Assembly (NCBI GenBank): GCA_963678675.1
Contig: OY783195.1
Coordinates: 28,941,385 to 29,005,384, forward strand
Direction of reading: 5' to 3'
DNA: 64,000 nucleotides
Source of the DNA: Xiphydria camelus
Lineage: Eukaryota; Arthropoda; Insecta; Hymenoptera; Xiphydriidae
A program made the translations under genes and the position numbers. Shown piece by piece: positions 1-11,351 of the stretch. Within the stretch, counting starts at the first letter, position 1; every line of letters starts with the position of its first letter. Under the pieces are notes generated by a model. That model had not been told where the DNA came from, ran no database searches, and worked only from the letters and a program-made list of their open reading frames with translations.

Positions 1-1718
1 CATCTCCCGGCGCGACCCACGTAGATACCTCAACGCGCGGCGTGTCGGAAATTGTTCATCGCGAAGACTAACGCCGTAGGTACTCCCACGCGGGTCAGAC
101 GGATCCTCAACGCCCTCTATACGCGTACGCGCAGGTATGCGTGTAGAGAGAGGAGAGCCGAGGCGCGCGCGTAAGTGTCGCCCCGTGGAAATCAAGTTAG
201 GTGTCAGAGGGCCCGTCCTCCCCCTAATTGACAAATTGGAATCTTATTAGAAGCCCGTGATGCCGTGGGCCAGTGTCGGGACCGGGCGAGAGAGCTGGTC
301 GGGCGAGAAACGAGGAGGGCGCGAGGCGAGGGGAACCAGGAGGAGGAGAAGAGAACGGGGCATAATACGAGGAGGCCCGACACTAACAGGTTGTAGAGTG
401 GCTCGGGAGGCTACCTTCGCTCGCCGGCCCGTTCGCCCGGTGAATGCCACCCAGGAAGCGTTCGCGCGTGCGCGCGCTGTGTGGCCTCGACCGTGTCGAC
501 CACCGGGGCGAGCCGAGCGCTCGCGAGCCCGGACGGAAGCGCCCGAAGAGGACGTGTGCGGGCCACCCGGTAGAGCGCGCGCGTGCCGCGACCTGTGTGG
601 TCCGCCAGCGAGCCTCCACTCTACGTGCGTGCCCATGCGTTCACCGTGCACCAGCTCCCCTCTCCAGCGCCCTCGCGACGGGCCCCCCACCCCTCGCTCT
701 TTTCTCGCCGTTCCACTTCTTTTTCGCTCCTCACTCCTCTCGCTTCTCGGTTTCCTTCGCGCCGCGCGGCTCCGCGCGACCACGTGCTAACTTACGAGCT
801 ACGATCCCTGTACCGAAGAGTCTCTCCCCCTCCCACTCGGCGTTCCCTCTCGCTTCAACGGGGTAGCCGGGCGCTCTTTCGCTTTTTCTCTCTTTCTCTC
901 TCCTCGCCGAGAGGAGTCCACCCCTCTCGCTTATTAATCCGCTACCAGCGTCGATTCCGCCGTCCGTCCGCGGCGGATACGATCGACTCCTCTCCCGCGC
1001 CGCCGTTCTCCACCGCGCGATCCCGATCGGTCCCCTTCGTCCTCGCGGATCGTCTCGGCATTATACAGCGGGGCCAGAGCGAGACGGAGGAAGAAATACG
1101 CGATGTCTGCAGAATTCCTGTACCGAAAGCTGCGCTACTGTACTACGAGTACATTCGACGAACGCGAACGCATCCCCGTTTTCCGTGCGAGAGAGAGAGA
1201 GAGAGAGCGGCGGAGTTCTCGATATATGCGAGTAAGCGTGAGACCGTGCGCCGCAAAAATGCGGATATACGGGTGAATCCCCCGCCGCGAGACGATTCCG
1301 CCGCGCGACTTTGTCGCCCGAACATGTATCCCGTGCCACACGCGTGCACCCACACGAGTGTATCCAGCGATGACGCGACCGCGTCGGTCCAGCCGGTCGC
1401 GCGGAGGAAATTACGAGCGAATCGGACAGGCGCGAGGAGCGTGCAGGTATAGAATGCAGTCGGTCAGCCGCTTATCTACCTGCGTGTAGCTGCGTGTCGA
1501 CCACGCGCGTTGAAGAGTGAGGCGTGCGAGAGGGAGAGACGCGGAGAGAGTGAGAGAGGGGCGCGTGAGAGCAGCCGCGAACGAGCGCGGCGAGCGCGAT
1601 GATCGTCCGGACTATAAACCGTATTTTCGCGTGTAAAATGTAAATGGTCCCTCGCCGCGATGTCGGGCGGGGAGGAGCGGAGTTCAAAGAGCCGCCCGCG
1701 GTAAAGAGTCCTCCGCGC

Positions 1719-1754
<36 letters not shown>

Positions 1755-3351
1755 TCTTTCTCTCTCCTCTCCTGCTTCGCGCGGCGCTCCCTCACACTCG
1801 CACTCCGCGACGCACGCACGCACGCACAGCTACGTCCACCGTCGCCGTCGGCCGGGTCCCGCCAAATCTATTTGATATTTCTACCTTTTTCTGGACCTTT
1901 CACAATATTTGACTGCAGTTCGGCGTCCCGCGCCGGAGCGGCGGCATCGGTCGCTGGATACGGCTTTGAGCCGCCGGTGATGGATAGTTCGCTGTACCCC
2001 ACGAGGGAACTACTACTCCGCGCGTCCTCCCTCTCTCTGTCTCTCTCTCGCCGCGGCTTCACGGGAGCCAGTGCTGGATCCTCTTCGGGAAGGTCGGAGG
2101 ACGTGCGATCGTGTCACGTCGAACGGTTTCGTTGGAACCGATCCTCCGGGAAGATTCGTCTTACGGAATCGTCCCGCAATGCATGTAAATTTCGAGCCAC
2201 AGGCGAAAGCTTATTCGAGGAGGAGGAGGAGAGAAGACTACCGCTCACCTCTTTCAAGGGGGAGACAATGAAAGATTCACCTCCCGACGTCTAAACTCCC
2301 CTCCTAAAATTTCAATGCCGCGTCTCCCGCGAAATCGCGAAGAATTCCTCGTCGTCGTTGTCATCGGAGGCGCCTACCGGGCCCCGCGGTGGCGTCGTAC
2401 CTGGTCTCTCCCGGTCCCTACACGGCCCATTCCACGGAGTTCGTGCAGGTATATAAATTCTGGTGCTATTATTGGGGTTTGTGCCTTCTCACAGGGCCCT
2501 GCGAGCCCCGCGGCGGCCCCTTTGAGGAGCTCTTTCCGCCTCTCTCCCGCACCGTCGCCGTTCGCCTCTCTTTCTCTCTCTCTCTCTCTCTTTCTCTCTT
2601 TTTCTCTCTCGCTCTTCGCCCAACCCCAGTCGTCCTTCCTTCTCTCTGCTTCTCTACAAACACCTATTCTCCCTATTCTTTCTATCGTCTCCAACACAAA
2701 CACCCATTCTTTCTCTTTCGCCCGCTCTCTCCCTCCCTTCCTCCCTCTTTCTCCATCGGGCTCGCCCCCCTCCGTCGCCCGGCGTCTTGTTTGTTTTCCC
2801 TCGTATCTTCCGTTTGCTAAACGCACCTTAAATTACGCGGCCAATGATAAATATTTGCCCCGTCCATTACGCGGGGCCCGCTCAGCGGCGGTGGCGGCGG
2901 CAGGACCCTTCGGTTCGGCTCCTTCGGACGCCTCCGTTCCTCTCGTTCCTCGCGCGGGAAGGAGATCGGGTTACGTCGAACCCGCGCGCTTCGCTCGGCT
3001 GGTGCTAAACGCACCTAACTACTCGCTAACGGAATACCGCGGCTCGTTTCTCTCGCGAGCCTCTCCCGTCGCCCAAAACGCTCTCTCCCCTCGCACGAGT
3101 GGAGAGCGCGTCCCGTCGGGGGCCTGCACGAGAAAACGAGCCTCGCGCAGGGAGAGATAGTCATCGCGCGAGGGAGAAAGGGAGAGAGGGAGGGAAGAAT
3201 TAAAACCCCACCCACGCGGTACTCGTCCGTCCGCGCGGGAATGCCATTATCGCTCGCGCACGTCAGGGCCGGTGAGCATCGTCGCGACGCGTCCTTCATC
3301 GACGCAGCGTCGACGGTGTGTAAACTTCACGCGAGAACCACTGGGCCTGCG
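1..3351. other. hh distal upstream region, CpG-rich, no supported gene
   Basis: This is GC- and CpG-rich DNA with CT/GA microsatellites at about 1192-1207, 1722-1751 and 2565-2611. Long open frames exist on both strands (for example 583-1452 and 2315-3160). They translate to Ser/Arg/Pro-rich low-complexity strings with no recognisable domain, which is what stop-poor CpG-rich DNA gives by chance. No exon with a clear family match was seen. The interval could carry distal hh enhancers, but no site can be assigned with confidence. Confidence 0.6.
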
Positions 3352-3982
3352 GCATAGCAAATATGACGTCTACTATTTGTGGAACTGTAGGTACACCGAG
3401 ATAAATAACTGCCGGTGGTGAAAAAATGTTCTCTTCGATCAAAAACATTATAGGTATACATAATTTTAGGATCAAGCCATGGTTTTCTTCGTGCGAGAAA
3501 ATATTCGACAGGCTCGAGCAATTGTTTTTTTCTTGCGCAGAAAGAATTTCTCGTTCCCACGACGGTATCGTTGAATCAAGAATACATATTCTTCGATCAA
3601 GAATTTCTGCTCTCTCTTAAAGATGTGTGTCAGATTATAATATATTCTTGATTCGAGAAACATTTTTTTAACACCAGCAATTATCTCTCTCAGTGCAGAC
3701 GATCCGATCGTCCTCGTCGATTGATCGTGGTGGGTATAGGAGAGGTTAAGCAGGACCGGCAACTGTAACGATGAAACTCTTAAACCGAGGTAGGTACGCC
3801 TGATTTGTACCAGACTTCACTCTACCTAGTTCTGGTCTGAATCAGGCGTACCTACCTCGGTTTAAGAGTTTTATCACTACAGTTGCCGATCCTGCTTAAC
3901 CTCTCCATACCCATCACGACCGATCAACGAACGACGACCATCGTCTGTAGTTCCACAAATCGTAGACGTTATATTTGCTATA
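3352..3982. mobile_element. Large foldback (hairpin) element interrupted by a MITE
   Basis: The two ends are inverted copies: GCATAGCAAATATGACGTC at about 3353 matches the reverse complement of the stretch ending near 3981. The arms continue inward through 3696-3800 and 3845-3945, with a near-perfect stem around AACCGAGGTAGGTACGCCTG (3784-3803) and its complement at about 3845-3864. The loop lies near 3810-3840. With the inserted element at 3391-3695 removed, the arms are about 160 bp each. It carries no coding capacity, so it is a non-autonomous foldback or MITE-type relic. Confidence 0.75.
3391..3695. mobile_element. MITE family G, copy 1 (nested)
   Basis: The element has inverted ends (CACCGAGATAAATAACTG and CAGCAATTATCTCTCTCAGTG) and interior blocks shared with the copies at 20258-20570 and 44892-45194. 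Shared blocks include a TTCGATCAAAAA tract, a 'gg(a)tcaagccatggttttcttcg'-type block and a TTTTTTTTCTTGCGCAG-type block. It splits the left arm of the surrounding hairpin exactly, so it inserted after that hairpin had formed. Confidence 0.7.
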
Positions 3983-6202
3983 TCTCTGCCCGTACTTACG
4001 TCGCGCGTGTCAAAGACCAGTCGCTGATAAAGGATCAGAGTGCGGCCCGTTGACCGCGCGCGCGCGCCCGCGCCACGGTTCCCACGAGGAGAGTTCAGGG
4101 GGTGAGAGACGCGAGCCGTCGAAGGGGGAGGCGAGGAAACCGGAGGGAGCAGGACGCGCTGCGATCGGAAAGATGTTTATTATCAGTAAACGTGCCGCGT
4201 GCGAGGTTCGACGTGGAGTCGGCGGGCCGAGCGAGCGATCCGGCCGCGCCAGTCGCCGTGAAGCCACGGATGGCATCGCGTGCGCCTTTTCACGTTTTAC
4301 GCGAGCGCTCCCGACGACGCGGGCGCGTAGAGTAGCTCGCGCGATCGGAGACTCCGGCCGCGGAGTCGATCCTCCGTCTCGTATCGCGGGTGCCCGCGGT
4401 TTCGTCGCGACGCGAGAGAGGAAGGGGAAACGGGGAAAAACGACTCGACCTCGTTCCGCAGGTGGCGGCGGAGCGACGCGCGCGCGAGTGACCGACTGAT
4501 CGCGCGACGTCTGGCGCGCGCGATTTGCGTATCGACGCGGCGGGGGGACCGCGGTAGCCGTCTAATCGCGAAGGGGGTTTCCCTCCTTCGCGCGCGGTCT
4601 AGTCGTGCCCTCGCCCGCGCGCGACACCAGGGGCCGCACCACGTGGTCAACGCCGCGTGCCGCTGTCAGAGCGGAGCGCGGATATCTGCGCGCCGAAAGC
4701 GCGCCGTCGCCAGGCGAGGATCGAAGAGCGGCGCGGAAGCGTCCCGCCCGCGCGACGAAATAGGTTCTCCGGTTCGGCGAGGGGCGAGATAAAACTTGCG
4801 TTCGTCGAGGACTTCCGGCACGTCTCGCTAGGCCCGATCCCTATACAAGATCAGCGAAAGGGTGACTTTCCAAGGTTCGGTCGTCGAGCGGCGGATTCGC
4901 GCGATCGCTCGCACCGCGCGAAGGGGTGAGGACACGGGCGACGGCGCGACAGAGGGAGGGAAAAGAGGATCGGGCGCGCGAAAGAGGAAGAAGGAGCGAG
5001 GGAAACCACGAATCTCTCGACGGCGCACAACGGGGGAGTCGTTATTCGGGGTACGGCGCGGCGGCGGAACAGAGAGAACGACCGTCGCGGCGCATCGAGT
5101 GGGACGAGGAGAAAGCGAGACGAGTGAGTCCCCCGCGCGGGCGCGCGCGCGGGGCCCCGCGGGGCACGCGGTCGCGTTCTCGCGTGCACCTGTCCTCCTT
5201 TACCTGCTTCGCCCCGCCCCGACCAATAGACGTCCAACCGGCCGTGTGACGTCACACCTGGGCATCGAGGGCGGATGGTAGGGGGGCAACTCCACCGGGA
5301 GTCGAGGACTATACGCGCGACGCGGCGGGGTTGCGACGTGGGAAGGGAAGGAGGGTGGGGGCAGGAGGAAGGGGCACCCGCTCCGTTCGCGGCCAGCCGA
5401 GGAACACCAAAGCCATCGGGCATTTCCCACCTCCGGGTCGTCCGGAAAACGTCCACACGACGCACGCACACCGGGTTCGCTTCCGATCCTCCGCATCAAC
5501 ACGGTGCTCCCCGAGTGCAACGAGAGAGCCGGGAACGCGATTGTTCTTCGACGCCTCGCGTTTTCGTGCGCCGATGTCGAGCGCCTGATCGTCGCGACGC
5601 GCGGCCCCGCCGGTGAACGCAACGGGGCGGACATCGAGGTTGTTCGTCGGTTTTCCCCCGCTGCCGGCACGCTACCCCGCCTTCGGGCGCGAGAATCCGC
5701 GAGAACGCGACCCCCTCGCGCCACCGTTGCGCGCGAGAGACGCTCCGTCATGACGCGCGGTGGCATCGCGTGGTAACGCCGTCGCGAGCGACAGGGCCGC
5801 GCGTGGACATGTAGAGCGACGCATCCCCCGGCTCGTCGCACGTACCTATATCGGACAAGTGCTGGTGCGCGCACACGCCGCTACGGGGGTTACCCACTCT
5901 CGCCGCGGGGGAGGGAAAGAGTCGAAATTGCCACTCGCGGAGCAAGTGACGGGCGTGGGCCGCGACGCACACCAGGGGGGAAGGAGAGAATCCGCGCGCG
6001 AAACGGTCGAAAGTTCGAAGTGGTGACACGCGGGTGTGGTTCGGTGGTAATCGCGGCGCGCGGGGTCAGTGCAGGGTGTGATGCCCTGGTTATGGTTAGT
6101 CAGTGAGGTCGGACGAAAGAGGCGGACCGGCGCGGGATTGCGCCGAGAGAGGAACGAGGGACGGCCATCGACGTACTCCGACCTCCCTTCGAGGGTGTGA
6201 TT
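3983..6202 (+). promoter_or_regulatory. hh proximal upstream region and probable 5' UTR
   Basis: This CpG-dense stretch leads directly into the hh start codon and contains no repeat element. Two arthropod-type initiator matches (TCAGT) lie at 6066-6070 and 6100-6104. A DPE-like GGTTA sits at 6094-6098, about +27 from the first of them, which is one base off the ideal spacing. No TATA box was seen at the right distance. The real transcription start cannot be fixed from sequence alone. Overlapping open frames between 4000 and 6000 on both strands are Arg-rich and judged spurious. Confidence 0.35.
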
Positions 6203-6544
6203 ATGGTGCAACCCGCGGTAGCGCTGGCGAACCAGAGAAACCGGCTATTCCTGCCGATCCTGGTGCTGCTCACCTTCTGGCTGCCGACGCTGGACAAGGG
6301 GGTGGCCCTGGCCTGCGGTCCCGGCCGGGGTGGCGGCCGCCGGCCGATGCTGCGCAAGCTGACGCCGCTGGTCTTCAAGCAGCATGTGCCGAACGTCAGC
6401 GAGAACACCCTGCCCGCGAGCGGTCTCAGCGAGGGTCGCGTCTCGCGGCACGACTCGCGCTTCCGCGACTTGGTGCCGAATTACAACGCGGACATCGTCT
6501 TCAAGGACGAGGAGGGCACGGGAGCGGATCGACTCATGACTCAG
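6203..6544 (+). CDS. hh: Hedgehog precursor, coding exon 1
   Basis: Exon 1 encodes residues 1-114 of the secreted morphogen Hedgehog. The start ATG at 6203 has A at -3 and G at +4, and the frame opens with a hydrophobic signal/anchor at about residues 14-37. After it comes Cys38 in CGPGRG, the site palmitoylated in mature Hedgehog ligands. The Hedge domain then begins with [20 protein letters not shown], followed by [20 protein letters not shown] and ADRLMTQ. The acidic KDEE residues correspond to part of the family's calcium site. The exon ends in phase 0 at CAG|GTGAAT, and residue Q114 joins R115 of exon 2, giving the family hallmark ADRLM.(Q/K)RCKEKL. Full product: 439 residues, against about 470 in Drosophila. 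The 45-kb intron that follows explains the wide spacing from exon 2. Confidence 0.97.
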
Positions 6545-6800
6545 GTGAATAGCCGGCGTATATGAAGCGCGCCGCGTGCGGCGAACCGCGTGTGTCTATC
6601 GTGCGCGCGGTGTACCTACGCATAAGTCAACGTTATTACGTATGCGCGCGCGATAACGGTAAACACTGCGGCGCGTACCGAGAAAAGATCAGCGCTGGGA
6701 ACGTCACGGAGGAAAGTTTGTGGTAGCTGCTCTCGTGATACACGTGGTGAGATTGGAGTATTGCGGTGTATGACGTTCGGTACCATAAATATGTATGTGT

Positions 6801-7262
6801 AGGTAGGTATATGTGCCTGAAGTCCGAAGGTTCGTTTGAATGAAAATTTCGACATTAAATGTCCATATATTGCCATTATTGAGTTTATCGAATACTTTAT
6901 TTCTCTGATGAGATATAGTCGCCCAATTCGCCAAAATTTCTCTACAGATCTAGCAATCGATGAACTCTCAATACTGGTCATGATCTCTTAAAGTCGAAAT
7001 TAGTCGTTCAAATGAACGTTCATAACTTCAGGTACATAAATATGTCGAATCGGATCGCAGATCCATATTTCTCAGATCGTGTTAAAAATGAGCATTTCGA
7101 TCGCGTTCGTATTTATTACTTTATTCTTCTCCGATGAAGTAATACGAACAATCGAAAAATGCTCATTTTAACCACAATTAAATAATAGATCTACAATTCG
7201 ATTCGCCTCAGTCTACCCTACTAAAAGTATCGTTACACTTGTTATACTTACGGCAAAGCTCG
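6801..7262. mobile_element. Unclassified hairpin element nested in family C
   Basis: The inverted segments GTTAAAAATGAGCATTTCGA (about 7081) and its complement (about 7155-7175) flank a short loop. Outer, less perfect arms carry CGAATCGGATCG and CGATTCG. It sits between the arms of a family C element. I saw no second copy in the window. Confidence 0.5.
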
Positions 7263-7316
7263 ACATATTTATGTTACCGAACGTCATATGCCGCAATAAT
7301 TCAATCTTACCACACA

Positions 7317-7574
7317 CAGTGAAAAAGAATTAATTAGATCTACTTAAAATTATTTGCGAGGTCGCAAATAATTATTGATTTACATCAATTTGATCTTTCT
7401 TCGTATATTAATTGGATATTTCTTCCTCGCAATCTCACATACTATTCCACATGATTGTAATGAAGAGGTATGTAATTGATTTATTTAAAAAATGTCATTG
7501 ATACAAATAAATAATGCATACTTGAGACCCCGCGAGCAATTCTCAGTAGATCCAACTAATTCTTTTCCTCCGTG
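7317..7574. mobile_element. MITE family F, copy 1 (nested)
   Basis: The ends AGTGAAAAAGAATTAATTAG and CTAATTCTTTTCCTCCGTG are inverted copies. The interior shares GAGGTCGCAAATAATTATTG and an ACTATTCCACATGATTGT block with the copy at 13826-14046. Its boundaries coincide with the break in the right arm of the enclosing family C element (compare the uninterrupted arm near 19025). Confidence 0.65.
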
Positions 7575-7612
7575 CATGGATCGCGAGAATTGCAACCACA
7601 AATTTTTCTCCA

Positions 7613-9789
7613 TGAATAAGAAGGTAGGACTCGATGCGTTCGCGTGCACTCATGAGACGTACTCCCGGCGTCACGGATTCCGTCGCTGGTGACTTTTGAA
7701 AATGTCATTTCGAAACATATCGGCCAATGAATAATCAATTATCAAGCTTTCGTCAGCTGGTTAATGAAAATATGAGAATCGATTGATCACAGGTCGTTAT
7801 GTTTTGAAATAAGATTTGAAAAAACGACCAGAGCGACAGAATCCGTTGCGCCGGGAGAGTACACACGTGCAACACGCGCCGTCGATACGTAGCTTATCGG
7901 CGCGCCGCACCTGTTCCGAGATTCGCTCGTGCGTCCCGATAAAAGTACGCGTCGCGCGACGACCGTCCCTTTTCGCGCGCTAACGTATATCGCCTATGGT
8001 CAGCCGGGATATACGCGCGAGTTTTGTCGCGCGCGCGCGCGCGCGCGTCGTGAAAGCGAGAGTGCCGCTTATATTTATTCCCGCGGCAGCCTCCGCAAAT
8101 AAACGGTCTTAGATCATTCCGAGGTTTCCCTTTCGTTGTGCGTTACCCGTAGGCGTCTGTCGCGTCTCCGCGCCGCGCACCTATACGCGCGGTAGCGTCA
8201 CGCACGCGTGTACACACGCTCGTATATTTCGTACGCGGAGACGCGGGGCTTTACGCGCGTACGAAAGATCGCGCGATAAACCACGGCGGAGACCGAGTCG
8301 CGTCGACGTCGCTGTAAATCAGTCGTCGGCTTCTGCCGCTACGCGTCGATTTTGTTCCGGGAACCACCGCGCGCGCGCGCGCGGCGGAACGCGCAGTGGT
8401 CCCCCGCTTCTGTTTATCTAGTTTCGCAAAGGACGCCTAATAACGGTTTACCGTCGGCGCGGCTGGACGTTGACCGGCGTCGAGTATCGCTCGCGGCTCG
8501 TACAAATATCGAGCGACGCTTCGACGAGTTTACAGACGTGATAAGCGCCGCGCTGCAGCGCGACTCTATTCGTCGATCAGTCGCGCGTCCAGTCGCTGTG
8601 TCGCAGGGATTTCGCGCGCGTCGGACGATCGTCCGCGCGCTTATCGGTCAGCGAGTCCCGCCGGGATCGACGGGTGATCGAGCGATTAAAGCGCGGGTGT
8701 GCGAAATCGATCGATCATCCGTCGATCCCGGCGGTGTTCGCCGATCGATGCGATTTCGCGCACCCGCGATTTCCTCGTAGACCTGCGAGAATCGCTGCAG
8801 ACGCAGAACGATCCGCGGCGTCGCTGATGCTCCGACTGCGGCGGGGAGGGGGGAGAAAAAAAGCTGAAGACGAGCGCGAAGCGGGCCGTGAAAACGAACG
8901 AAAATTACGCCGAGTACCGGGCGCGCGGCCGCGGCTCGTTATCGCGGTTAGAGTCGGCCGTGGCGCGCGAGAGAAACCCGGGCAAGAAACACCGCTCGCG
9001 GGAAGTCACTGTCGGACGCCGCCGCGTTCGGAGCTTTGCGCGAGAGGGCGGCGCGATCACGGCAACGGCGGCGCGCGCCAAGAGCGGATCGGCCCCGCTG
9101 CGGCGCTCTTCGCTCTCTCCCCGGGCTCTCTCACTCTTTCTCTCTCTCTCTTCCCTCACGGTGCGGAATAAATAGGGGGAAAAAGCGTACTGCGCTCTAA
9201 GTGATTGTGGGTAGGTTTATGGCGGCCATAACCAGTGTTTGGTTTGGCGCGTTAAAGCTCCTCCAATTACGGTAAATAAAGTTAATGGTTCCGTCCTTTC
9301 TTCTTTCGTTGACGCCTTTTCTTCGCTCCGAGGCCGCCGGGAGCGGCTCGTCCGATTCCGCGCGGCGCGGGAAAAAGAACGATGATCCTCGCCGCCGCCG
9401 CCGCCGTCGCTTCTCCTCCTCCTCTTCCTCGTCCCTCGCAACCGCCGCTTCATCCTCGGCCGTCCCGCGCTGCCCTCTTCGTCCACCCGCGCGCGCCGCG
9501 CTCTCTTTTTCTCGTGCCTCTCGGGAGGCTCTCGCGATCTCGTTTCACCATTTACCTTCGCGTCGGCAGCGCGAGAAACTCCACTTTTAACGCGGGCATC
9601 GCGCGCTGGTTGCGGGCGGCCGCCGCTGCGCTGCCACCGCGCGTATGAGACTCGCGGTCGAAACGCCCCGAGAACGCGAGATCGTCGGGAGAAGGCTCTT
9701 AAATTGCGTCGGAATCGTCGAACCTTGCGCGTGGAGAGGAAGTTGCGGCCGCTCGGCGCGCGCTCTCCTCGTCTGCGCAGGGCGAGGGA

Positions 9790-9793
<4 letters not shown>
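7613..9793. other. Intronic CpG-rich unique block
   Basis: No coding exon or repeat family was recognised here apart from simple repeats such as (CG)n near 8031-8047 and 8370-8383. A 15-base palindrome, TTATGGC-G-GCCATAA (9217-9231), carries two inverted GCCAT cores, the core recognised by Pleiohomeotic/YY1. It stands close to CT/GA tracts, including the long one at 9794. Open frames of 140-250 codons on both strands are Arg/Ser-rich and judged non-coding. Confidence 0.5.

Positions 9794-9850
<57 letters not shown>
9794..9850. repeat. (GA)n microsatellite, about 28 units
   Basis: This is an uninterrupted GA dinucleotide tract. GA tracts bind GAGA-factor-type proteins in insects, so it may be more than a neutral microsatellite, but no function is shown here. 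Confidence 0.95.
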
Positions 9851-9853
<3 letters not shown>

Positions 9854-9930
9854 GGATCGGCGCGTGTACCGAGGGGATTATACGGTTGTTCCACCGCGGG
9901 AGATAAGGAACGTGACCGAAGGTATGTCGC

Positions 9931-10090
9931 TGCACGGAGAAAAGTTTGCGGTAACCGCATTCTCACAATTTATGCGGTAATATTGAATTATTGTTCGGTC
10001 GATATTTATGATACTGAACGTCGTATGCAGTAATAAATCAATCCTACGGCGTGAATTGTGAGAATGGTTAGCACAAACTTTTTAGCGTGT
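9931..10090. mobile_element. MITE family C, copy 1
   Basis: A palindromic AT-rich element of about 160 bp runs from GCACGGAGAAAAGTTTGCGG to its inverted end in AGCACAAACTTTTTAGCGTG, with a GGTCGATATTTATGATACTG core. The flank at 9898-9925 (GGGAGATAAGGAACGTGACC) is also found just before the copy at 18904, so more than the transposon is duplicated. Confidence 0.75.
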
Positions 10091-10231
10091 GCGCGCCGAG
10101 AAAAATAACGTGGTCAATTTGCGAAAAATTCTGGAGATCGTAACTAAACCGTTTGGTAAAATATGGATCCTCTTCATCTGTGTTTGGTTAAACTGACTAT
10201 TTTTTGGTTAGAATAACTAAACATGTAGTTG

Positions 10232-11216
10232 CACTGTATAGAACATTGTATTTTTAATATAAGTACTCTTGTATAAAACTTTTTTCCAATACGTGATTAT
10301 ATGTGAAGATTAATATATTTCCTTGTGAAATTTTCTTTATAGGGGAGAGTTGCCTATATTCCTCATAAGTGCATAATTTTTGGAATCAGCGCTTAAGATT
10401 TTGACGAAAATCGAAATCTCTGGAATCGAACTCTCGACCATCCTATCTTGTGTATTTTTTCGCGTTGATTACGAAAATCATCAATATATTGAGGAAATAT
10501 CAAAGGAACACCGAGATATCCATGATTCTTTTATGAAAAAATAATTTTTCCGAACATAAAATCGCTGATATCTCACATTTCCTTTGAGATATGGACCTGA
10601 CAACTATGATTTTCGGAATCAGCGTGAAAAAATACATCGGATAGGGTGGTCGAGAGATCGATTTCAGAGATTTCAATTTTCGCGAAAAATTGAAAAAATG
10701 TTGAGTATATGCCTTAAGATTTTGACAAAAATCGAAATCTCTTGAATCAAACTCTCGACCATCCTATCTTATGTATTTTTTCGCGCTGATTACGAAAATT
10801 ATAGTTATATTGAGGATATTTCAAAGGAAGACCGAAATATCGATGATTTTCCGTGAAAAAAGTAATTTTCTGGTACATGAAATCACCGATATCTTACATT
10901 TCCTTTGAGATATCGTCAATATATCTGCCATTTTCGGAATCGGCGTGAAAAATACATCAAATAGGGCGGTCGAGAATTTGATTGAAAAAATTTCAAGGGA
11001 GTTAAAAATTAAAATCTCTTATCTTATGTATTTTTTGTAGGTTTGAATTTCTACTGATAGATATGACGTGGTAATGCTCATTTACTTAAAATAGCCAGGA
11101 GGTTCAATTTAGGTACCGGTTCAATATAGGCAACTCTCCTCTGCATTTCATAACGGAGTATATTAATTTTCATTCATTGCCATTATATTAGATTTAATAA
11201 AAATTTGTTTACAGTG
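10232..11216. mobile_element. Family K element, copy 1, split by element L
   Basis: The ends CACTGTATAGAACATTG and TTTGTTTACAGTG are inverted, as are the inner blocks GAAGATTAATATATTTCC and its complement around 11155-11175. An uninterrupted relative lies at 31151-31326, with the same TTCCGTTATGAAATTTAT block. Confidence 0.6.
10342..11141. mobile_element. Element L: 800-bp foldback with a tandem internal hairpin unit
   Basis: The terminal inverted repeats GGGGAGAGTTGCCTATATT and AATATAGGCAACTCTCCTC are nearly perfect. The interior has two tandem units offset by about 318 bp (GATTTTGACGAAAATCGAAA at 10396, GATTTTGACAAAAATCGAAA at about 10714). Each unit is an imperfect hairpin, because CTCGACCATCCTATCTTGTG is followed by its complement (GGGTGGTCGAGAG, 10643-10655). 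It has no coding capacity. Confidence 0.8.
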
Positions 11217-11351
11217 TAGAATAACACTAAAAACGTAGTTAGAGTGACGAAATTTTTCGTTCGATTTACTGGTATTTTGGCTAGAATAACTGAACTCGAT
11301 TGACCGAATGCATTTTATCATTAAAAACTGAATTATTTTTCTCAACGCGCT

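Larger units (their letters stand above)
6706..7612. mobile_element. MITE family C, copy 0, split by two later insertions
   Basis: The left end CACGGAGGAAAGTTTGTGG and the right end at 7588-7612 (reverse complement of the same motif) match the intact copy at 18904-19072. The arms 6752-6800 and 7264-7316 are inverted copies of each other around GACGTTCGGTA. Two foreign blocks interrupt it: a separate hairpin at about 6801-7262 (core stem at 7080-7175) and a family F element at 7317-7574. The composite begins only about 160 bp after the hh exon 1 donor. Confidence 0.7.
10095..11350. mobile_element. MITE family I, copy 1, host of a double nest
   Basis: The outer arms run from GCGCCGAGAAAAATAACGTG to TTATTTTTCTCAACGCGC. 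They carry the family I signature, which is GGTTAGAATAACTAAAC on one side and GGCTAGAATAACTGAAC on the other. A complete family K element (10232-11216) splits it, and that element is itself split by element L (10342-11141). This gives three insertion layers that can be read in order. Confidence 0.7.

Noticed and set aside
583..3160. Long open frames upstream of hh (583-1452, 1644-2294, 2315-3160)
   Set aside because: Products are Ser/Arg/Pro low-complexity strings shaped by CT/GA tracts and overlap frames on the other strand. No domain or splice structure is recognisable.
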